In this document: piece by piece, positions 50,365-59,111 of the stretch
How the letters are laid out: each line of letters opens with the position of its first letter
Position numbering within the stretch: the first letter of the stretch is position 1
Made by a program: the position numbers and the translations under genes
From: UBA830 sp038146925
GTDB taxonomy: Bacteria > Pseudomonadota > Alphaproteobacteria > MPNO01 > UBA830
DNA: 64,000 nt
Direction: 5' to 3'
NCBI GenBank assembly: GCA_038146925.1
Contig: JAYQSP010000008.1
Span: forward strand, 1-64,000
Notes under the pieces: model-generated
What the model was told of the DNA's origin: nothing
The model's input: the letters and a program-made list of their open reading frames with translations, nothing else
The model's database searches: none

Positions 50365-51999
50365 ATGGAACGGGAATCGATGGAATTCGATGTGGTGATC
50401 GTGGGCGCCGGCCCGTCGGGGCTGGCCTCCGCGATCCGCCTGCGGCAGCTGGCCGAGGAAAAGGGCAGCGAGATTTCCGTCTGCGTCATCGAAAAGGGAT
50501 CGGAGGTCGGCGCACATATCCTGTCCGGCGCGGTGATGGAACCGCGCGCCCTGAACGAATTGTTGCCCGACTGGAAAGACCGCGCCGCGCCGCTGAATAC
50601 GCCCGTGGAAGAAGACCGGTTCCTTCTTCTCGGGAAATCGCGGGCGACTAAACTGCCGACGCCGCCGCAGATGAACAATCACGGCAACTATATCGTCAGC
50701 CTGGGCAATGTGTGCCGCTGGCTCGGCGAGCAGGCCGAGGCAGTGGGCGTGGAGATATATCCCGGCTTCGCCGCTGCCGAGGTGCTGTACGACGATGACG
50801 GCAAGGTCAAGGGCGTCGCCACCGGCGATATGGGGATCGGCAAGGACGGCGAACAGACCGCCAATTACCAGCCCGGGTTCGAACTGCACGCAAAACAGAC
50901 GATCTTCGCCGAAGGGTGCCGCGGGTCGCTGACCAAGGCATTGTTCGAAAAATTCGATCTGCGCGACGGCGTCGATCCGCAGACCTACGGTATCGGCATC
51001 AAGGAACTGTGGGAGGTCGATCCCGACAAGCACCATCCCGGCCGGGTGGTGCATACTATCGGCTGGCCGATGGATACCGGCACGTATGGCGGTTCGTTCC
51101 TGTATCATCTGGAAGATAACCAGGTCGCGGTAGGCTTCGTGATCGGGCTCGACTATGCCAATCCTCATCTCAGCCCGTTCGACGAATTCCAGCGCTTCAA
51201 GACCCATCCTGAAATCCGCCCGACGTTCGAGGGTGGCCGGCGCATCGCCTATGGCGCGCGTGCAATCAACGAAGGCGGTTATCAGTCGGTCCCGAAGCTG
51301 ACTTTTCCCGGCGGCGTCCTGATCGGCTGCACCGCCGGGTTCCTGAACGTACCCAAGATCAAGGGCAGTCATACCGCGATGAAATCCGGCATGCTGGCGG
51401 CGGAAGCCGTGTTCGAAATTCTGACCGGCGAATCCGAACGGGCGGAAGCGGCATCGTACGAAGCGGCGATCCGGCAAAGCTGGGTCTGGGACGAACTCTA
51501 TCGCGTGCGCAATATCCGGCCGTCTTTCAAATGGGGTCTGTGGGGCGGGCTGATCTATTCCGCGGTCGATACCTATCTGCTGCGCGGTCGTGCGCCGTGG
51601 ACGCTGAGACATCATGCCGATCACACGATGCTGAAAAAAGCATCCGAAGCGCCAAAGATCGATTACCCGAAACCGGATGGCGAGGTGTCATTTGATCGCC
51701 TGTCGTCTGTGTTCATCTCCAACACCAATCACGAGGAAAACCAGCCGGCCCATTTGAAGCTGAAAGACGAAAGCGTGCCCATCGCCGTCAATCTGGCGGA
51801 ATACGATGCGCCGGAGCAGCGCTACTGCCCGGCCGGGGTATACGAGATCGTGGCGGAAGACGACGGATCCAATCCGCAACTGCAGATCAACGCGCAGAAC
51901 TGCGTTCATTGCAAAACCTGCGACATCAAGGACCCGATGCAGAACATCAACTGGGTCGTACCCGAAGGCGGCGGCGGGCCGAACTACCCCAATATGTAG
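50365..51999 (+). CDS. Electron transfer flavoprotein-ubiquinone oxidoreductase
   Basis: ETF-QO moves electrons from acyl-CoA and other dehydrogenases via ETF into ubiquinone. The 544-residue protein has the FAD fingerprint VVIVGAGPSGLASAIRLRQ at the N-terminus, the quinone-binding core (GGYQSVPKLTFPGGVLIGCTAGFLNVPKIKGSHTAMKSG), and the C-terminal 4Fe-4S ligands in CPAGVYEIVAE and INAQNCVHCKTCDIKDPMQNINW. ATG 50365 follows GGAG at good spacing; ATG 50380 is possible. ETF genes themselves are not in the window. Confidence 0.97.
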   Translation: MERESMEFDVVIVGAGPSGLASAIRLRQLAEEKGSEISVCVIEKGSEVGAHILSGAVMEPRALNELLPDWKDRAAPLNTPVEEDRFLLLGKSRATKLPTPPQMNNHGNYIVSLGNVCRWLGEQAEAVGVEIYPGFAAAEVLYDDDGKVKGVATGDMGIGKDGEQTANYQPGFELHAKQTIFAEGCRGSLTKALFEKFDLRDGVDPQTYGIGIKELWEVDPDKHHPGRVVHTIGWPMDTGTYGGSFLYHLEDNQVAVGFVIGLDYANPHLSPFDEFQRFKTHPEIRPTFEGGRRIAYGARAINEGGYQSVPKLTFPGGVLIGCTAGFLNVPKIKGSHTAMKSGMLAAEAVFEILTGESERAEAASYEAAIRQSWVWDELYRVRNIRPSFKWGLWGGLIYSAVDTYLLRGRAPWTLRHHADHTMLKKASEAPKIDYPKPDGEVSFDRLSSVFISNTNHEENQPAHLKLKDESVPIAVNLAEYDAPEQRYCPAGVYEIVAEDDGSNPQLQINAQNCVHCKTCDIKDPMQNINWVVPEGGGGPNYPNM

Positions 52000-52064
52000 C
52001 TGAAATCTCCGCCGCAGGCGGTATCGGGCGCAAATTCGGGTTATCGACGTTTAACTGTCCGCCG

Positions 52065-52088
52065 GTTAGCCCTATATTGTCGGCTAAC
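52065..52088. promoter_or_regulatory. Inverted repeat upstream of the TPR lipoprotein gene
   Basis: GTTAGCC (52065-52071) and GGCTAAC (52082-52088) form a perfect seven-base inverted repeat around a ten-base spacer (CTATATTGTC) that itself looks like a -10 region. A regulator site overlapping the promoter is an inference. Confidence 0.35.
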
Positions 52089-52192
52089 GAAGGTTAAATG
52101 GCGGTAGGCGCGCGACTAAACCCCTTCTTCATGGTTTTCGCCGACGCTGGCCGCCCGACGCTACCACCTGAACAAAACGGAGCGGGCGCAAA

Positions 52193-53920
52193 ATGCGCAG
52201 CACGTCGCCCAGAAAGATATTCTACGCGGTCACGGCACTCGCCGTCCTCACGGCGTGCGCGCCCGATGACGAGAAGCCGGCGGTGCAGTCTTCCGCGATC
52301 ATGACTGCTTCCGCGTCGCCGGCGGGGAACTACCTCGCCGGACGTCAGGCTCAGAAAAACCGCGATTTCGGCAATGCCTCCCGTTTTCTGGGGAAGGCAC
52401 TGGAAAAAACGCCGGATAACACGCTCTTGCTGCGCAATACCTTCCTGGCGCGGCTTGCTGACGGCGATATAACCGAAGCCGTTCCCATGGCGCGCGAAAT
52501 CGTGAAGCGTCAAAACTCAGCACCCATCGCCAAGCTGATCCTGCTCGTCGACGCCGTGGAACGGAACGACCTGCCCGGCGCCGGGCCGATGCTGGCGAAT
52601 TTCCCTGAACGCGGCTTCAGCGGTTTCCTGAAGCCATTGCTGACATCGTGGGTGATGGTTGGCGCCACAGACGGCTCGGATCCAATCGAAGCTTTGTCGC
52701 CGCTGAAGAATCAGTCCGGCCTGCGGGTACTGTACGAACTGCACGCGGCGTTGTTGTCGGATGCGGTCGGCCGGCCTGAGGAAGCGGAAAAGCACTACAA
52801 GTTTGCTGCGAAAAACGTTCGCCGCTCGACGTTGCGCGTGGTGCAGGGGTACGGGCAACACCTCGAACGTGCCGGGAAAACCGAACAGGCACGGCTTCTG
52901 TACGAGACCTACCTCAAGGAAAATCCGGATTCGGTCGTGCTCGGCCCGGCGATGGAGCGGCTCGACAAAGGCGAGAAGCCGGCATTGCTGGTGTCGGGTC
53001 CCGCAGAAGGTATCGCCGAGGCGCTTTTCAACATTGCAGGGACGATGACGCGGCAGAATTCCGCTCAGGATGCGTTGATTTTCGGTCAGCTGGCTCTTCA
53101 TCTGCGGCCGGATTTCGATCTGGCGCGGATGCTGGTCGCGGGCATTCTGGAATCGATGAACCGCAACGAAGACGCGATCGCCGCCTATCGTGAAATCGAT
53201 TCCCAATCGCCGTTTCACTGGTCGGCCCGGCTTCGTGTGGCGGGAAACCTGGAAGCGCTGGACCGTGACGACGACGCGATCGCTCTGTTGCAGATTCTGA
53301 CCCGCGAAGACGCGACCCGGCCGGAGCCCCTGGTCAGTCTGGGCGATCTGTTGCGGTCGAACAAACGGTTCGCCGAATCTGTCGCCGCCTACGACCGCGC
53401 GATCGAACTGCTGTCCGATCTCGACAAGCGTCACTGGACGATCCTGTATTCGCGCGGTATCTCGCTGGAACGCTCCAAGCAGTGGGAACGCGCCGAACGC
53501 GATTTCAAGCGTGCGCTCGAACTCAACCCCGATCAGCCATACGTATTGAACTATCTCGGCTATTCCTGGGTTGATCAGGGGATCAATCTCGGACCGGCGC
53601 GGGAGATGATCGAGCGCGCCGTCAAGTTGCGTCCCAACGACGGCTACATCGTCGACAGCCTGGGCTGGGTGCTGTATCGCCTGAAGGATTTCGAAGGCGC
53701 GGTCGAACACCTCGAACGGGCGGTGGAACTGCGGCCCAACGATCCCACGATCAACGATCACCTCGGCGACGCCTACTGGCGGGTCGGACGATACACCGAG
53801 GCGCGTTTTCAATGGCAGCGGGCATTGGCGCTGAAGCCGGAAGCAGATCAGATTTCGGCCATCGAAGACAAGCTGCAGCGTGGGCTGGCGGCGTCGGGCA
53901 GTAGCGAACAGGACAGCTGA
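52193..53920 (+). CDS. TPR-repeat lipoprotein
   Basis: A 575-residue lipoprotein with tetratricopeptide repeats. The signal peptide ends at lipobox LTAC (MRSTSPRKIFYAVTALAVLTAC, Cys near residue 22). Repeats are clearest in the second half, for example QWERAERDFKRALELNPDQPYVLNYLGYSWVDQGINLGPAREMIERAVKLRPNDGYIVDSLGWVLYRLKDFEGAVEHLERAVELRPNDPTINDHLGDAYWRVGRYTEAR. It precedes ispE by six bases, the pairing normally seen in alphaproteobacteria. Its role, likely protein scaffold in the outer membrane or envelope, is not established. Confidence 0.93.
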   Translation: MRSTSPRKIFYAVTALAVLTACAPDDEKPAVQSSAIMTASASPAGNYLAGRQAQKNRDFGNASRFLGKALEKTPDNTLLLRNTFLARLADGDITEAVPMAREIVKRQNSAPIAKLILLVDAVERNDLPGAGPMLANFPERGFSGFLKPLLTSWVMVGATDGSDPIEALSPLKNQSGLRVLYELHAALLSDAVGRPEEAEKHYKFAAKNVRRSTLRVVQGYGQHLERAGKTEQARLLYETYLKENPDSVVLGPAMERLDKGEKPALLVSGPAEGIAEALFNIAGTMTRQNSAQDALIFGQLALHLRPDFDLARMLVAGILESMNRNEDAIAAYREIDSQSPFHWSARLRVAGNLEALDRDDDAIALLQILTREDATRPEPLVSLGDLLRSNKRFAESVAAYDRAIELLSDLDKRHWTILYSRGISLERSKQWERAERDFKRALELNPDQPYVLNYLGYSWVDQGINLGPAREMIERAVKLRPNDGYIVDSLGWVLYRLKDFEGAVEHLERAVELRPNDPTINDHLGDAYWRVGRYTEARFQWQRALALKPEADQISAIEDKLQRGLAASGSSEQDS

Positions 53921-53926
53921 GTTCGC

Positions 53927-54823
53927 GTGCCGGTCACCGATCAACGCCTGGCCCTCGACGCACCGGCCAAAATCAATCTCTATCTTCATGTCGTCGGACG
54001 CCGCGACGACGGCTACCATCTGCTCGACAGTCTGGTCGCTTTCACGGAGTACGGCGACCGACTTATCGCCCGTCCTGCGGACGATCTGACGCTCCGTATC
54101 GAGGGGCCGTTCGGCCGCGGTCTGGCCGGAGCCGGCGGCGACAATCTGATCCTTCGGGCCGCCCGGGCTCTTCAGGACGCGTCAGGCGTGCGCGCCGGTG
54201 CGGCGCTCACGCTCGTCAAAAACCTTCCGGTGTCGTCGGGGATCGGCGGCGGCTCAACGGATGCGGCCGCGACGCTGCGCCTTCTCGCGCAGCTTTGGGG
54301 GTTGAACATCGATGACGCGCGCTTGTCGGACATCGGCCTGCCCATCGGGGCCGATGTGCCGGTCTGCGTCGCGGGCGTGACCTGCAGCATGAGAGGTATC
54401 GGAGAAAAGATCGTCCCGGTCGATCCGGTGCCATACTGCGCGGTGGTGCTGGTCAACGGTGGGGAAGCCGTATCGACGCCGGCCGTCTTCGCCGCGCGTC
54501 GGGGCGATTTCTCGAACGGTGCCGAATGGGAGACGCCGGACGATTTCAATCCCTTCGTCGCCGGGCTTCGAACCCGTAGGAACGATCTGGCACCTGCTGC
54601 GCGCACGGTGTCGCCTGTCATCGACGACGTCCTGGCGTCACTGGAGAGTACCGAAGGGTGCGCGCTGGCCCGGTTGTCGGGAAGCGGCGGGACCTGTTTC
54701 GGCCTGTTCGCAGATCAGTCGCGCGCGGAACGGGCGGTGATGGACATCCGTTCCAGCCATCCGGCGTGGTGGAGCGTGTCAACACATTTTCGCGCAACAC
54801 GCGCGGAAATATATCCAGAGTAA
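53927..54823 (+). CDS. ispE: 4-diphosphocytidyl-2-C-methyl-D-erythritol kinase
   Basis: IspE is the GHMP kinase of the MEP isoprenoid pathway. The 298-residue protein has LDAPAKINLYLHVVGRRDDGYHLLDSLVAF at the N-terminus, the ATP-binding motif LPVSSGIGGGSTDAAATLRLLAQL, and the third motif ARLSGSGGTCFGLF. The start is GTG 53927. Together with ispH it is one of two MEP-pathway genes in this window, which feeds the carotenoid genes at 56979-61723. Confidence 0.96.
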   Translation: MPVTDQRLALDAPAKINLYLHVVGRRDDGYHLLDSLVAFTEYGDRLIARPADDLTLRIEGPFGRGLAGAGGDNLILRAARALQDASGVRAGAALTLVKNLPVSSGIGGGSTDAAATLRLLAQLWGLNIDDARLSDIGLPIGADVPVCVAGVTCSMRGIGEKIVPVDPVPYCAVVLVNGGEAVSTPAVFAARRGDFSNGAEWETPDDFNPFVAGLRTRRNDLAPAARTVSPVIDDVLASLESTEGCALARLSGSGGTCFGLFADQSRAERAVMDIRSSHPAWWSVSTHFRATRAEIYPE

Positions 54824-54837
54824 GAGACGCTTTGCGG

Positions 54838-55395
54838 TTACTGTTTGCCCGACATCGTCGCGGCGACCGCGCGGAGATCTTCCAGCAGTTCCCGGCTCGC
54901 TTTTCCGTCTGTCTCCAACCCTGCGAACTGCTGATACAGCTTGATGGCATTGGTCGTGCGCCGGCCCAGGCTGCCATCCACCGGGCCCGGGTTAAAGTTC
55001 ATCGCATCCAGCAGCGTCTGGATCTCAATGATTTCCTGTTTGCCGATCGGTTTGGCGGCGGCCGCCGCGGCAGGCGGCGGTTCCTTCGGCGCATCGGCCG
55101 CCCGCGCGGCCAGACGGGTTTCGATACGGCGCAGTCTTTCGGGCGCCTGGGCGTCGCCCTGGGCCGCGGCGCGCTCGAACCATCTGCGCGCCTGCTCCAG
55201 GTCGGGCTCGCCGGTTGTAAATCCGAGTTCGTATAACGACATGAGGCTGAACTACGATGTGCTCAATTCCGCCTAGGTGGCCTCGGTCATTCACTACTAC
55301 ATGCGGGTAATTGATCTTGGTTCCCCGTTCGTCCGCATAGGCGGCGGCCAAATTGTGCTGGTTGCGCGCCCCGTCGGCGATTCCTTGGAAGGCAC
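54838..55395 (-). pseudogene. Degraded Sel1-repeat/peptidoglycan-binding protein
   Basis: The last 134 codons (54838-55242) are intact: a Sel1 repeat (MSLYELGFTTGEPDLEQARRWFERAAAQGDA), a Pro/Ala linker, then a peptidoglycan-binding domain (IQTLLDAMNFNPGPVDGSLGRRTTNAIKLYQQFAGLETDG). The Sel1 similarity continues upstream of the ATG (FSLMSLYELG) but is cut by stop codons in frame, and another Sel1-like stretch (GARNQHNLAAAYADERG) lies at about 55319-55395 in a different frame. So the gene looks frameshifted and broken, not a complete short protein. It lies 3' of ispE (convergent) and next to tRNA-Gln and the proteorhodopsin island. The short ORF could still be translated. Confidence 0.65.
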
Positions 55396-55540
55396 ATGGC
55401 ATATTCAGATCAACCACGGGCCGACTACACCTGAAAATAATTGAATGCGTGACCGGAACGTGACGCACCATCTTTTCGAAAATCCGAAGGCGAACGTTGC
55501 ATCAAAGCCCTGTGATCCGATATGTTCGCAACGCGCTTGA

Positions 55541-55615
55541 TGGGGCGTAGCCAAGTGGTAAGGCAACGGGTTTTGATCCCGTGATTCGCAGGTTCGATCC
55601 CTGCCGCCCCAGCCA
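55541..55615 (+). tRNA. tRNA-Gln (anticodon TTG)
   Basis: A complete cloverleaf: acceptor TGGGGCG pairs with CGCCCCA, the D arm contains AGCCAAGTGGTAAGGC, the anticodon stem GGG/CCC encloses TTTTGAT (anticodon TTG, reading CAA), and the T arm is GCAGGTTCGATCCCTGC. The discriminator G and an encoded CCA follow (55612-55615). It is flanked by a broken Sel1 gene on one side and a broken small frame on the other, next to the proteorhodopsin island. Confidence 0.96.
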
Positions 55616-55668
55616 GCGACTCGCCCCTCGATAGAAGATATCGGGCAGGTCTGCTTTGTCGACCGCTT

Positions 55669-55941
55669 TCAATAAGCGTGTCTGAGCTGCTGCTGAAGAG
55701 CTTTCTGATCCGGCTCTTTCAAGAAATTCTGGCAGACTCCCGACCAGGTGAAGCTGATCGAGTTGCCGACGATATCCACATCGTATTTGTTATGGGCATC
55801 GGCATTCGGCGCCCATTTCACCAAAGCCCTAAGGCCGGCGGCAAAATTGTTCCGGTCGAGGGTGTCTTTTTTCCAGTCAGTCTGGCCGACCCGGACGGAA
55901 AAGATTTCGATTCTGTCGTCGATGTCGAATTCCTCGGACAG
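55669..55941 (-). pseudogene. Small reading frame lacking a normal start, probably 5'-truncated gene
   Basis: On the minus strand a frame of 90 codons ends at 55669. It reads SEEFDIDDRIEIFSVRVGQTD, then WKKDTLDRNNFAAGLRALVKW, then APNADAHNKYDVDIVGNSISF and TWSGVCQNFLKEPDQKALQQ. The amino acid mix and third-position GC look like a real soluble protein, unlike the opposite strand. But the frame opens with a TAG directly followed by CTG TCC GAG, and there is no ATG, GTG or TTG at the front. The likeliest reading is a gene whose start was lost at the edge of the proteorhodopsin island (CTG in place of ATG). I recognise no family. Confidence 0.5.
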
Positions 55942-56115
55942 CTATTCTGAATTATTGGAAAATGAGCTGGTAAGGCAATCCAGCGCCGCTATGCAGAATG
56001 CCGCTTTGTCCCGCGGAGCACCCGTCTATGCCTGCGCCAGTTCGTCGAAGGCCGGTTATAAATTCACGTCCTTTCGGACCGCATTTATATGAAATTCAGA
56101 CTTATCTATCCTTTT

Positions 56116-56973
56116 TTAATATTCCTTGGCCTTGCGGAATGTTTGGGCCTCACGGAGGCGAAATAAGCCATCTGACAAGACCATATGCGGCACGGTCAAT
56201 CCGGCAAGTCCAATGAAAACTACCCTAAGCAAAGCTGATTCTAGAGGCATTGCCAAGGCACACCACCACCAAGCAACGCCGCCCGCACTCCAACTTACTA
56301 AAGTTAATAGCAATGCCTGGGTGTAAAGCGTACGCCTCAGCATGATTGTTTGGACCGATTGCCAAATGCGCCTCATATGTCGAGGAGAATGTATACAGCA
56401 AAAATAAAACGCGAAGCCGACGAGTGGAGGTACTTGCGAAAATAATATGAGCAATAGTGAAAGTTCTAAAAACCCGGCCCGCCAGCGATTGGTCCGAAGT
56501 GCCCGCCACCCATAGATACCTAATGACACCACCATGATCGCGGAAAATATGTCAATTGCAATCCAGACAGGACTAGTCATATCGCCAGAAAGAAAGGCGA
56601 AAACCTTATCAACTGCGGCCCTATGACTTTGGCTGATGCCCGCTACAACAACACCCCCATGGGCGAATGTCTGTACCCACCTAAACCATCCGCCGCTGAC
56701 ACGTGCATCGCCAAAACCAAAGTGGATAATGCTTATAGCTAAAAACATTATCAATGACGCGGCAGGGAACAACAGCCAAAGACAAACAAATAAAATAGCA
56801 AGCCCGATGTAGAGCGCAGCAAAACCCAAAAAAAATGTTAAGCGCCTAGAATGACCCAAATAGGTTGCAACCGCTCCGTCAAAAGCACCATGCGGCAAGC
56901 CAATTACTACCACAGCCATAACGGCTACCAGATTAGCTATGCCGAAATTGGCAATAAGAGTTTCTAGTGCCAT
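56116..56973 (-). CDS. blh: Beta-carotene 15,15'-dioxygenase, Brp/Blh family
   Basis: Blh cleaves beta-carotene into two molecules of retinal, the chromophore of the proteorhodopsin encoded in this island. The 285-residue membrane protein has the family motifs: VIGLPHGAFDGAVATYL near the N-terminus, ISIIHFGFGDARVSGG, YFCCIHSPRHMRRI and GLAGLTVPHMVLSDGLF, whose His residues coordinate iron. About seven or eight hydrophobic helices are visible. It is the last gene of the crt cluster, five bases after the crtY stop. Codon use is clearly AT-richer than in the host genes. Confidence 0.93.
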   Translation of the reverse strand: MALETLIANFGIANLVAVMAVVVIGLPHGAFDGAVATYLGHSRRLTFFLGFAALYIGLAILFVCLWLLFPAASLIMFLAISIIHFGFGDARVSGGWFRWVQTFAHGGVVVAGISQSHRAAVDKVFAFLSGDMTSPVWIAIDIFSAIMVVSLGIYGWRALRTNRWRAGFLELSLLLILFSQVPPLVGFAFYFCCIHSPRHMRRIWQSVQTIMLRRTLYTQALLLTLVSWSAGGVAWWWCALAMPLESALLRVVFIGLAGLTVPHMVLSDGLFRLREAQTFRKAKEY

Positions 56974-56978
56974 TCGCT

Positions 56979-58154
56979 CTATCTAGTTGGCGCTTTAGAG
57001 CGGGGGTAGTTCGGTGCCAGTCCCGACCAGTCCAGCAGATACAATGCCGTTGCTTTGAAAAACACCCATTTAGGCATCGATAGAACCACTTTCACCCTTA
57101 GTTTCCAGTTAGCTTCACCGCTAAGGAAGAGCGCAAATTCATCGCCACTAAGCTCGCGTCCCATCCGCAGAAATAACTCAGCTGCCACACTAGGCCAATT
57201 GCGCAAAACAGTGACAAACAGCTCATCCATCCAAAGATCAACCGGTTTATGGGGGCACCTCACCAGCAATGGCGATCCATGCGGAGTATCTTCAGCATTA
57301 GCGGCAGCAAGCGTCGCTGCAATTTGTTTTTGGATAAATGAAAAGGCATAACCGCTAGAAGGCCGAACCGCCCCACCATTGGCGCCAATCCCAGTATAAG
57401 CCGAAACTTTATTTGGTAACCGGCCAAGCGGTATGGCACCGGCTTCGGTGCTGGTAATTTGAAATTTTTCTACTCCATGTTCTGCGAATAGATAGTCTCG
57501 AATTGCAGACTCAAAAAAAATATCTGGTTCGCGGTGTTCGGCAAACATCGTAGATTCAACAAGCGCAGAGCTGGTCGAAAACGGCAACAGGTAAATGAAA
57601 TGTATGCCGCGCGATTGATCGCACCTAAAATCCATTAAGATTGCGGTTGTTGGATCAAAACTGCCGCTTGCTGCCTTTACCTCCCAGCCGATGAAATGTT
57701 GGATCATCTGGCCATTAGGCAGCTGGGGGGGGCGGCTATCAAGAATCTGAGCCGCGGGATCAGGTTTTACGACATTTTGAGAGGCAAATTCCACACCATG
57801 CTTGGCTGCCTGCTGGCGGCAATGCGTCTCCCATATGCGCCGTTGCAGCGCGTGATAGCTATGAACTACCGAAGTCATAACCACGCTGCCCGCCGACGTT
57901 TTAATAGACCACTTTGACCATTTATGCCGGGCCAGCCCAGCGGCTACCTCTAATCCTTTAACCCTCCAAAACCCCCAGACATGGTCTTTGACCCTGGGGG
58001 CATTTTTAGGGGTGATAACGGTAATTCTGTGGTGCGGCAACGCATTCGCTTGGGCGGCAAGTGATAGACCTGCGCACCCATCCCCCAGGACATGAACTGG
58101 TTGAGTCAGATGCAGCGTGTCGCGCCTGGCCGATTCGACCAGCCTAGCTAGCAT
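56979..58154 (-). CDS. crtY: Lycopene beta-cyclase
   Basis: CrtY cyclises both ends of lycopene to beta-ionone rings, giving beta-carotene. The 391-residue protein has the N-terminal dinucleotide-binding motif VHVLGDGCAGLSLAAQAN, the family block DHVWGFWRV, the QHFIGWEVKA region and TSTEAGAIPLGRLPNKVSAYTGIGANGGAVRPSSGYAFSFIQKQI. Its start overlaps the crtB stop by 11 bases. The sequence is of the CrtY type of proteobacterial carotenoid clusters, not CrtL. It is placed between crtB and blh. Confidence 0.93.
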   Translation of the reverse strand: MLARLVESARRDTLHLTQPVHVLGDGCAGLSLAAQANALPHHRITVITPKNAPRVKDHVWGFWRVKGLEVAAGLARHKWSKWSIKTSAGSVVMTSVVHSYHALQRRIWETHCRQQAAKHGVEFASQNVVKPDPAAQILDSRPPQLPNGQMIQHFIGWEVKAASGSFDPTTAILMDFRCDQSRGIHFIYLLPFSTSSALVESTMFAEHREPDIFFESAIRDYLFAEHGVEKFQITSTEAGAIPLGRLPNKVSAYTGIGANGGAVRPSSGYAFSFIQKQIAATLAAANAEDTPHGSPLLVRCPHKPVDLWMDELFVTVLRNWPSVAAELFLRMGRELSGDEFALFLSGEANWKLRVKVVLSMPKWVFFKATALYLLDWSGLAPNYPRSKAPTR

Positions 58155-59064
58155 GTGGCAGCCCTTTCAGGTGAATATGTAACTCCTGATCGTGGGGTCC
58201 GGGGTGCGACATTATACGTGTTGGAAGACTGCTAAACGCAATTATTGAACAGCACAATTTTGAAGTTTTACTGGTGACTTGGCGCCCCTCATGCCAAGCG
58301 TATCCGCGTCTAGCCAGCTGGACTCCAATTTGGCGGTAAATCAGCCCCGCCACAGCGATACCCAGATGCGCTCGCCACGGTAAATATCGATACCCACGCG
58401 CTCCGCTCATGTAAAATTTATCTGCGAGTTTTAATAACCGTTTTACTGCGGCACGAACTTGTTGCGCGGCCAGTCCATCCGGTTCCCTAGCCGCAAGGCA
58501 GATTGCGTCAGGTGACAAATCATTTACCCACTCACCAGGAATGTATCGACGCCCCATTAGGGCATCCTCAAAAACGTCGCGGGCGATATTTGTTAATTGC
58601 ATTCCGATCCCGAGGTCAACGGCATAAGCTTTGGCCTTCGTATCAGCGCACTCCAACACGTCACACATCAGCAATCCAACGGTTCCCGCAACTCGATAGG
58701 CATAGACGAGCAAATCTGCTTCACCTGAGAGACAAACCTCATTAGCCGAGTCCTGAAGCAGTCCTTCTATTAAAGCAGTCAGAACGTCTTGCGAGAATTT
58801 CATATCACGCATAAAGGGCTGAAACTTGGAAAAGGCCGGATCATCGCTGGATCGATTTTGGCTGAGGTCTGCATGAATAATTTTCAGACGCTCGGTCCCA
58901 TCAGGAACATCGCTATCAGCCATATCATCCAAAAGGCGGCAAAAAGCATAGAGACGCGCCGCATTATGCCCCATCCGGCTACCAAGAAATCGACTCGCCC
59001 AATAAAAGCTTTTGCCGTTTGACCTCAACGAATCCTGAGGTTCTAACTTTTCGTTAGAAATCAT
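58144..59064 (-). CDS. crtB: Phytoene synthase
   Basis: CrtB condenses two geranylgeranyl diphosphates to phytoene. The 306-residue protein has both Asp-rich regions: ARLYAFCRLLDDMADSD near residue 40 and QLTNIARDVFEDALMGRRYIPGEW near residue 165. The N-terminal SFYWASRFLG block is typical of squalene/phytoene synthases. It overlaps crtY and follows crtI by 47 bases. Confidence 0.94.
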   Translation of the reverse strand: MISNEKLEPQDSLRSNGKSFYWASRFLGSRMGHNAARLYAFCRLLDDMADSDVPDGTERLKIIHADLSQNRSSDDPAFSKFQPFMRDMKFSQDVLTALIEGLLQDSANEVCLSGEADLLVYAYRVAGTVGLLMCDVLECADTKAKAYAVDLGIGMQLTNIARDVFEDALMGRRYIPGEWVNDLSPDAICLAAREPDGLAAQQVRAAVKRLLKLADKFYMSGARGYRYLPWRAHLGIAVAGLIYRQIGVQLARRGYAWHEGRQVTSKTSKLCCSIIAFSSLPTRIMSHPGPHDQELHIHLKGLPHAS

Positions 59065-59111
59065 TCAGATATCTTTTAACCATGATCGACGCCAGAAGAA
59101 TGGTATCTTAG

